Source of the DNA: Marinilabiliales bacterium
Lineage (GTDB): Bacteria; Bacteroidota; Bacteroidia; Bacteroidales; UBA12077
Direction of reading: 5' to 3'
NCBI GenBank assembly: GCA_002869305.1
Contig: PKTC01000356.1
Coordinates: 1 to 26,481 of the forward strand
Length of the DNA stretch: 26,481 bases
A program made the translations under genes and the position numbers. Below, piece after piece: positions 23,649 through 26,481 of this stretch. The notes under the pieces were generated by a model. That model did not search any database and was not told the origin of the DNA. It saw nothing but the letters and a program-made list of their open reading frames with translations. Numbering within the stretch: the first letter of the stretch is position 1; every line of letters begins with the position of its first letter.

Positions 23649-23664
23649 TGTTATTTAAATAACA
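23649..23664. promoter_or_regulatory. 16-bp perfect palindrome, candidate CRP/FNR-family operator
   Basis: TGTTATTTAAATAACA is perfectly self-complementary and has the TGTTA-N6-TAACA layout of CRP/FNR-family sites. It lies in the divergent region, 154 bases before the ferredoxin-hcp start codon and 17 bases before the arsR -33 element. Hcp operons in Bacteroidota and sulfate reducers are often under the CRP/FNR-family regulator HcpR, so it may act on the ferredoxin-hcp unit, on arsR, or on both. The regulator gene is not in this window. Confidence 0.45.
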
Positions 23665-23680
23665 AAAAAACATCAGAAAA

Positions 23681-23711
23681 TTTGCTTGTCTAAGTATTGT
23701 TCGTAAATTTA
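23681..23711 (+). promoter_or_regulatory. Promoter of the arsR cluster, overlapped by the ArsR operator
   Basis: TTTG (23681-23684), a 19-base spacer and TAAATTTA (23704-23711) match the Bacteroidota pattern except for the last base. The predicted RNA start (about 23718) is only a few bases before the ATG at 23721, so the mRNA would be nearly leaderless. The -7 box lies wholly inside the 18-bp palindrome. Confidence 0.65.
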
Positions 23712-23716
23712 CGAAC
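23699..23716. promoter_or_regulatory. ArsR operator 1 (perfect 18-bp palindrome)
   Basis: GTTCGTAAATTTACGAAC is a perfect palindrome that covers the arsR -7 box and ends four bases before the arsR ATG. The same GTTCGTA-N4-TACGAAC frame recurs at 24035-24052 before the next gene. Its position makes it an obvious repressor site for the ArsR protein encoded at once downstream. Confidence 0.85.
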
Positions 23717-23720
23717 TGAA

Positions 23721-24017
23721 ATGGAGAAGAAATCTATCTATTCTGACAGACAAATTAAGCTTGCTCGATTTGCGAAGGCACTTAGTAATCCGGTGCGTAT
23801 TTATATACTGGAATTGCTATCCAAACAATCGTGTTGTTACAGCGGAGATCTAACAGATGTATTGCCTATAGCCAAATCTACACTATCACAGCATTTAAAG
23901 GAATTAAAAGACGCTGGTTTAATTCAGGGAGAAATAGAGGCACCTAAAATTAAATATTGCATAAATAAAGAAAATTGGGAATTTGCCAGAATACAGTTTA
24001 AAGAATTATTTAATTAA
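23721..24017 (+). CDS. ArsR/SmtB-family winged-helix repressor
   Basis: A 98-residue repressor. It has the ArsR-family helix-turn-helix: LARFAKALSNPVRIYILELL (14-33), then the recognition region IAKSTLSQHLKELKDAGLI (50-68), followed by a short beta wing (IEAPKIKYCIN, 72-82). Inducer-binding candidates are the vicinal Cys38-Cys39 pair at the start of the HTH core (SCCYSGDL) and Cys80 in the wing. This is not the classic ELCVCDL arsenite site, so the inducer could be another thiophilic compound. Chosen start is the ATG at 23721; an upstream TTG in frame (23697) lies partly in the operator and is rejected. The gene is preceded by a matching palindrome and followed by a second copy before the thioredoxin gene, so it probably represses itself and the cluster. 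Confidence 0.9.
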   Translation: MEKKSIYSDRQIKLARFAKALSNPVRIYILELLSKQSCCYSGDLTDVLPIAKSTLSQHLKELKDAGLIQGEIEAPKIKYCINKENWEFARIQFKELFN

Positions 24018-24034
24018 AAAAATTTACATACATA

Positions 24035-24052
24035 GTTCGTATTTATACGAAC
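24035..24052. promoter_or_regulatory. ArsR operator 2 before the thioredoxin-ArsF-ArsG genes
   Basis: GTTCGTATTTATACGAAC has arms GTTCGTAT/ATACGAAC around two unpaired T bases and shares the GTTCGTA-N4-TACGAAC layout with operator 1. It ends 14 bases before the ATG at 24067. No fully convincing -33/-7 pair could be placed, so it may control an internal promoter or act as a roadblock to read-through from arsR. Confidence 0.8.
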
Positions 24053-24066
24053 ACAAAAATATTATT

Positions 24067-24300
24067 ATGGATATTAAAGTATTAGGTACAGGATGTGCTA
24101 AATGTAAAACATTAGAAAGAATCACAAAAGAAGCTGTAGAAGAATTGAATCTTGATGCCTCTGTAGAGAAAATTGAAGATATTCAAAAAATTATGGAATA
24201 TGGAGTTATGTTTACCCCGGCTTTAGTGGTTGATGGAGAAGTTCTTATTAAAGGAAGAGTTCCAAACTTGAAAGAAATGAAAAAGATATTAACTCAATAA
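24067..24300 (+). CDS. Small cytoplasmic thioredoxin-like protein (CAKC type)
   Basis: A 77-residue thioredoxin-fold protein of the short 'redox-active disulfide protein' type. The active-site CxxC is Cys10-Ala-Lys-Cys13 right after strand one (MDIKVLGTGCAKCKTLE), and the conserved cis-Pro loop is Thr50-Pro51 (MFTPALVVDG). No signal peptide, so it acts in the cytosol as a thiol-disulfide carrier. The reading frame is open from 23983 but the first 28 codons would overlap arsR and run through operator 2; ATG at 24067, 14 bases after the operator, is the right start. It is followed by the ArsF- and ArsG-like genes (gaps of 10 and 1 bases). In known arsEFG-type clusters a small gene takes this place; it could be the functional counterpart of ArsE. 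Confidence 0.88.
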   Translation: MDIKVLGTGCAKCKTLERITKEAVEELNLDASVEKIEDIQKIMEYGVMFTPALVVDGEVLIKGRVPNLKEMKKILTQ

Positions 24301-24310
24301 AAAGAAAAAT

Positions 24311-24745
24311 ATGAAATCGTTAGTATTAAAATTTTCAATAATTGCTATTCTATTTTCTGGAATTGTGTGTAATTCCACTCATGGTAAAGAAAGAAAAACA
24401 ACAAATAAATTCTTGAATCAAGTAAAAGTTGAAATTTATTATTTTCATTACACAAGACGATGTGTAACGTGCATGGCAGTTGAAAATGTGACAAAAGAAG
24501 CGTTGGAAGAGATTTATACATCACAATTGAAAAATGAAGATATTGTTTTTAAAACAATAAACCTTGATGAAGCAGACTCAGAAGAAATTGCTGAGAAACT
24601 AAATGTTTCAGGGCAAACTCTTTTAATTGTAGCGGGGGATAAAAAAGAAAACATTACAACAGATGCTTTTTTGAATGCCAGGAGTCATCCTGACAAGTTA
24701 AAAGATATATTAAAATCAAAGATTGATCCACTATTAGAAAAATAA
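24311..24745 (+). CDS. ArsF-family exported CxxC protein
   Basis: A 144-residue protein with an N-terminal signal sequence (hydrophobic 5-20; the Cys20 context GIVC is a poor lipobox, so either signal-peptidase-I cleavage or lipidation is possible). The mature part starts with KVEIYYFHYTRRCVTCMAVE (39-58), the hallmark of the ArsF family, which is annotated in databases as a nitrophenyl compound nitroreductase subunit. Cys51-Val-Thr-Cys54 is a thioredoxin-like CxxC, and the later part (KTINLDEADSEEIAEKLNVSGQTLLIV) follows a thioredoxin-fold course, but no cis-Pro is seen where expected. It should lie outside the inner membrane. In Shewanella, arsE and arsF are reported to be needed for reduction of nitro-phenylarsenicals; no flavin site is visible here, so direct nitroreductase activity is doubtful. 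Confidence 0.83.
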   Translation: MKSLVLKFSIIAILFSGIVCNSTHGKERKTTNKFLNQVKVEIYYFHYTRRCVTCMAVENVTKEALEEIYTSQLKNEDIVFKTINLDEADSEEIAEKLNVSGQTLLIVAGDKKENITTDAFLNARSHPDKLKDILKSKIDPLLEK

Positions 24746-24746
24746 T

Positions 24747-25445
24747 ATGGAATTTCTGCAACAGCTATTTGAAAATGCACAATTCCCAATAATTTCTGCA
24801 TTCGTACTTGGACTCATGACCGCTATAAGCCCTTGTCCACTTGCAACCAATATTACAGCAATTGCTTATATTGGCAAGAATATTGACAACAAACAGAGGG
24901 TTTTTGGAAATGGTTTAATTTACACTCTGGGAAGAGCAATATCATATACCACCATCGGATTACTCTTCTTCTTTGGAGCAAGTCAGTTTCAAATAAGCTC
25001 AATATTTCAACAGTGGGGGGAGAAACTGCTAGGTCCTCTATTGATTGTAATTGGAGGTTTTATGCTCGGAATATTAAGTTTTAGAAATGGAGGTGTAAAT
25101 AATTTAATTCAAAAGTATACTGAGAAAAGAGCAATAAATTTCTGGTCCATTTTGATAATTGGAATTCTCTTTGCTCTGGCATTTTGCCCGTATAGTGGAG
25201 TATTATTTTTTGGATTGTTGATGCCTATGACCATTTCAAGTACAAAGGGATTGCTCCTGCCTGTAGTTTTTGCACTGGCAACGGGATTGCCGGTTATTGT
25301 ATTTGCATATTTAATTGCATTTACTGTTTCGGGAGTAGGAAAGCTATACAATGGTCTGCAAAAAGTTGAAAAATGGTTTAGGTATATCGCCGCAGGTATT
25401 TTTATATCGGTAGGAATGTACTATACAATAATCTATTTTATGTGA
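24747..25445 (+). CDS. ArsG-family / CcdA-DsbD-like membrane protein
   Basis: A 232-residue protein with six likely membrane helices (about 15-42, 58-80, 93-112, 133-157, 168-192, 211-230). The two conserved Cys are Cys30 in TM1 (ISPCPLATN) and Cys147 in TM4 (AFCPYSGV), each before Pro, exactly where CcdA and the DsbD membrane domain have their redox pair. Databases call this group the ArsG family of aromatic aminobenzylarsenical efflux permeases. The Cys arrangement fits equally well, or better, with carrying electrons across the membrane from cytosolic thioredoxin to the exported ArsF partner. The ATG follows the ArsF stop by one base, so expression is coupled. Secure as CcdA-like/ArsG family; transport versus electron transfer is open. 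Confidence 0.87.
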   Translation: MEFLQQLFENAQFPIISAFVLGLMTAISPCPLATNITAIAYIGKNIDNKQRVFGNGLIYTLGRAISYTTIGLLFFFGASQFQISSIFQQWGEKLLGPLLIVIGGFMLGILSFRNGGVNNLIQKYTEKRAINFWSILIIGILFALAFCPYSGVLFFGLLMPMTISSTKGLLLPVVFALATGLPVIVFAYLIAFTVSGVGKLYNGLQKVEKWFRYIAAGIFISVGMYYTIIYFM

Positions 25446-25449
25446 TACG

Positions 25450-25884
25450 ATGAAAAGTTTCTTTAAAGGATTTGGAATTATGTCGGATGGAGTATTGCAT
25501 GTTTCTCCTAGAGAAACAGTCGAACTTTGTGAAAGAGGTGCTGTGTTAATTGATGTTAGAGAAGATTACATGAACCGTTTCAAGATATTTGATGTGGAGG
25601 AGTTAATTTTTTGTCCTTTAAGTATTCTTGAGGATAAGTATAAAGAACTACCATACCATAAACCACTCATTTTTGCCGATGCAGCGGGATTACGAAGCAA
25701 AGAAGCTGTTCTTTTATTAAAATCGAAAGGGAAAAAGAATATTGCTAACATGGCTGGAGGAATAGTCGAATGGGAAAGAGATAATTACCCATTAATTATA
25801 GATAAATCGGAAAGATTAACAGGATCGTGCATGTGCATGTTAAGGCCAAGAGACAAGAAACGAAAAACTAAAGAGATAAATTGA
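25450..25884 (+). CDS. Rhodanese-like protein lacking the catalytic Cys, with CxC tail
   Basis: A 144-residue single rhodanese domain: LIDVRE at 33-38, LSILEDKYKELP (58-69) and the active-site loop region FADAAGLRSKEA (75-86). The normal loop is C-x3-x-R-S; here the position of the sulfur-carrying Cys is Asp77, so classical sulfurtransferase activity is unlikely. A short C-terminal extension has Cys127-Met-Cys129 (TGSCMCML) followed by a basic tail. The CxC could be a new thiol or metal site. No signal peptide, so cytoplasmic. It starts four bases after the ArsG-like gene and 16 bases before the permease, so it belongs to the same transcript. Possible roles are binding of a thiophilic ligand or handing it to the efflux proteins. 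Confidence 0.8.
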   Translation: MKSFFKGFGIMSDGVLHVSPRETVELCERGAVLIDVREDYMNRFKIFDVEELIFCPLSILEDKYKELPYHKPLIFADAAGLRSKEAVLLLKSKGKKNIANMAGGIVEWERDNYPLIIDKSERLTGSCMCMLRPRDKKRKTKEIN

Positions 25885-25899
25885 AAATAAGGAATTAAG

Positions 25900-26481
25900 A
25901 TGTTAGATTATATAAAAAGAAAGATTGTTTTAATACTCATTTTTATAGGATTATGGTTTATATTCTATAAATACTTGTCACTAATTACCGATTTCATTAT
26001 TGATAGAATCTTTAACTTGCAAACGGGCAGGCATTTTACTGAAGCGTTACGGTTTTTTATTTACGAAGTACCAAAAGTATTTTTATTATTAATTCTGATC
26101 ATATTTATTGTTGGAATTATACGCTCTTACTTTTCGCCAGAAAAAACCCGTGCGGCATTAAAAGGGAAATCATTATTTACAGGAAACATAATGGCAGCTT
26201 TGCTCGGAATGGTAACTCCTTTCTGTTCATGTTCCGCTATACCACTATTTCTTGGATTTGTCGAGGCAGGAATTCCAATTGGAATTACATTCTCATTTTT
26301 AATTGCAGCTCCAATGATTAATGAGGTGGCTATTGTACTTTTAATAGGGTTGTTTGGCTGGAAGGTTACAGTAATATATGTTTTGACAGGCTTATTTGTG
26401 GCAATACTCTCGGGTTGGTTAATTGGAGTGTTTAAGCTGGAAAAGTATGTGGCGGAGTGGGTTTTTCAAGTAAAATCCAAT
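25900..26481 (+). CDS. ArsP/YraQ-type (DUF318) permease, 3' end outside window
   Basis: The frame is open from the ATG at 25900 to the last base (194 codons, no stop), so the gene is cut by the window edge. The first ~30 residues form a membrane helix, then another at about 60-80 (VPKVFLLLILIIFIVGII). The family motif VTPFCSCSAIPLFLGFVEAG lies at about 106-125, followed by IPIGITFSFLIAAPMINEVA (126-145). This C-S-C-S-x-I-P motif defines the permease family that includes ArsP, the exporter of trivalent organoarsenicals, and related Cu/Zn efflux proteins. It follows the rhodanese gene by 15 bases and completes the ArsR-controlled cluster. Substrate in this organism is not proved. Confidence 0.86.
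   Translation, partial: MLDYIKRKIVLILIFIGLWFIFYKYLSLITDFIIDRIFNLQTGRHFTEALRFFIYEVPKVFLLLILIIFIVGIIRSYFSPEKTRAALKGKSLFTGNIMAALLGMVTPFCSCSAIPLFLGFVEAGIPIGITFSFLIAAPMINEVAIVLLIGLFGWKVTVIYVLTGLFVAILSGWLIGVFKLEKYVAEWVFQVKSN

Noticed and set aside
23697..23720. TTG start eight codons upstream for ArsR
   Set aside because: The extra codons are the operator palindrome and overlap the -7 box; the family starts near the ATG at 23721.
23983..24066. Upstream extension of the small thioredoxin overlapping arsR
   Set aside because: The extension runs through operator 2 and places 28 unrelated residues before strand one of the thioredoxin fold.
1..26481. Mobile element, phage, toxin-antitoxin or CRISPR content
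   Set aside because: No transposase, integrase, repeat-spacer array, target-site duplication or small toxin pair was recognised on either strand.

Overview
The window reads as chromosomal DNA of a Bacteroidota bacterium, probably a marine or sediment Bacteroidales/Marinilabiliales-type anaerobe or facultative anaerobe. The base composition is AT-rich. Signal peptides end in the AQ/SQ style common in this phylum, and Shine-Dalgarno sequences are largely absent. Several intergenic regions carry the Bacteroidota promoter pattern TTTG-N19..21-TAnnTTTG. Families typical of the phylum are present: bTHX with a tail, K+-dependent membrane pyrophosphatase, a DUF6268-like barrel, a C69 peptidase, and YgbA/Hcp proteins. 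No rRNA, tRNA, CRISPR array, insertion sequence or phage gene was seen. The species assignment is inference.

Left part (1-11.3 kb), mostly single-gene units: a secreted TPR protein; a small ribosomal protein bTHX with a long Lys-rich tail; the ion-pumping pyrophosphatase hppA; a 7TMR-DISM/GAF receptor with no output domain; an outer-membrane barrel protein; a secreted C69 dipeptidase; a PlsC-like acyltransferase fused to a zinc ribbon; and a diheme c-type cytochrome lipoprotein. Clear hairpin terminators punctuate this part.

Middle part (11.3-19.0 kb): two hypothetical proteins, a gmhA-yifB transcription unit on the minus strand, and a tight four-gene plus-strand operon (bifunctional nuclease/UvrBC-motif protein, CNT nucleoside transporter, cyclophilin, saccharopine-dehydrogenase-like enzyme) that ends at a strong hairpin.

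Right part (19.0-26.5 kb), the most interesting: a DUF1684 lipoprotein gene broken by one in-frame TAA; then a minus-strand nitrosative-stress neighbourhood (YgbA-family protein + cupin, hybrid-cluster protein Hcp, and a His/Cys-rich ferredoxin). Divergent from it is a plus-strand ArsR-controlled cluster: arsR, a small CxxC thioredoxin, ArsF-like exported CxxC protein, ArsG-like membrane protein with two CcdA/DsbD-type cysteines, a rhodanese without its catalytic Cys, and an ArsP-type permease that runs off the window. Two near-identical 18-bp palindromes, one over the arsR -7 box and one just before the thioredoxin gene, form a self-consistent operator pair. I read the cluster as a transmembrane thiol-electron relay (cytosolic Trx -> membrane carrier -> exported ArsF) coupled to an organoarsenical or soft-metal efflux system. 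It could work together with the redox enzymes encoded next to it.
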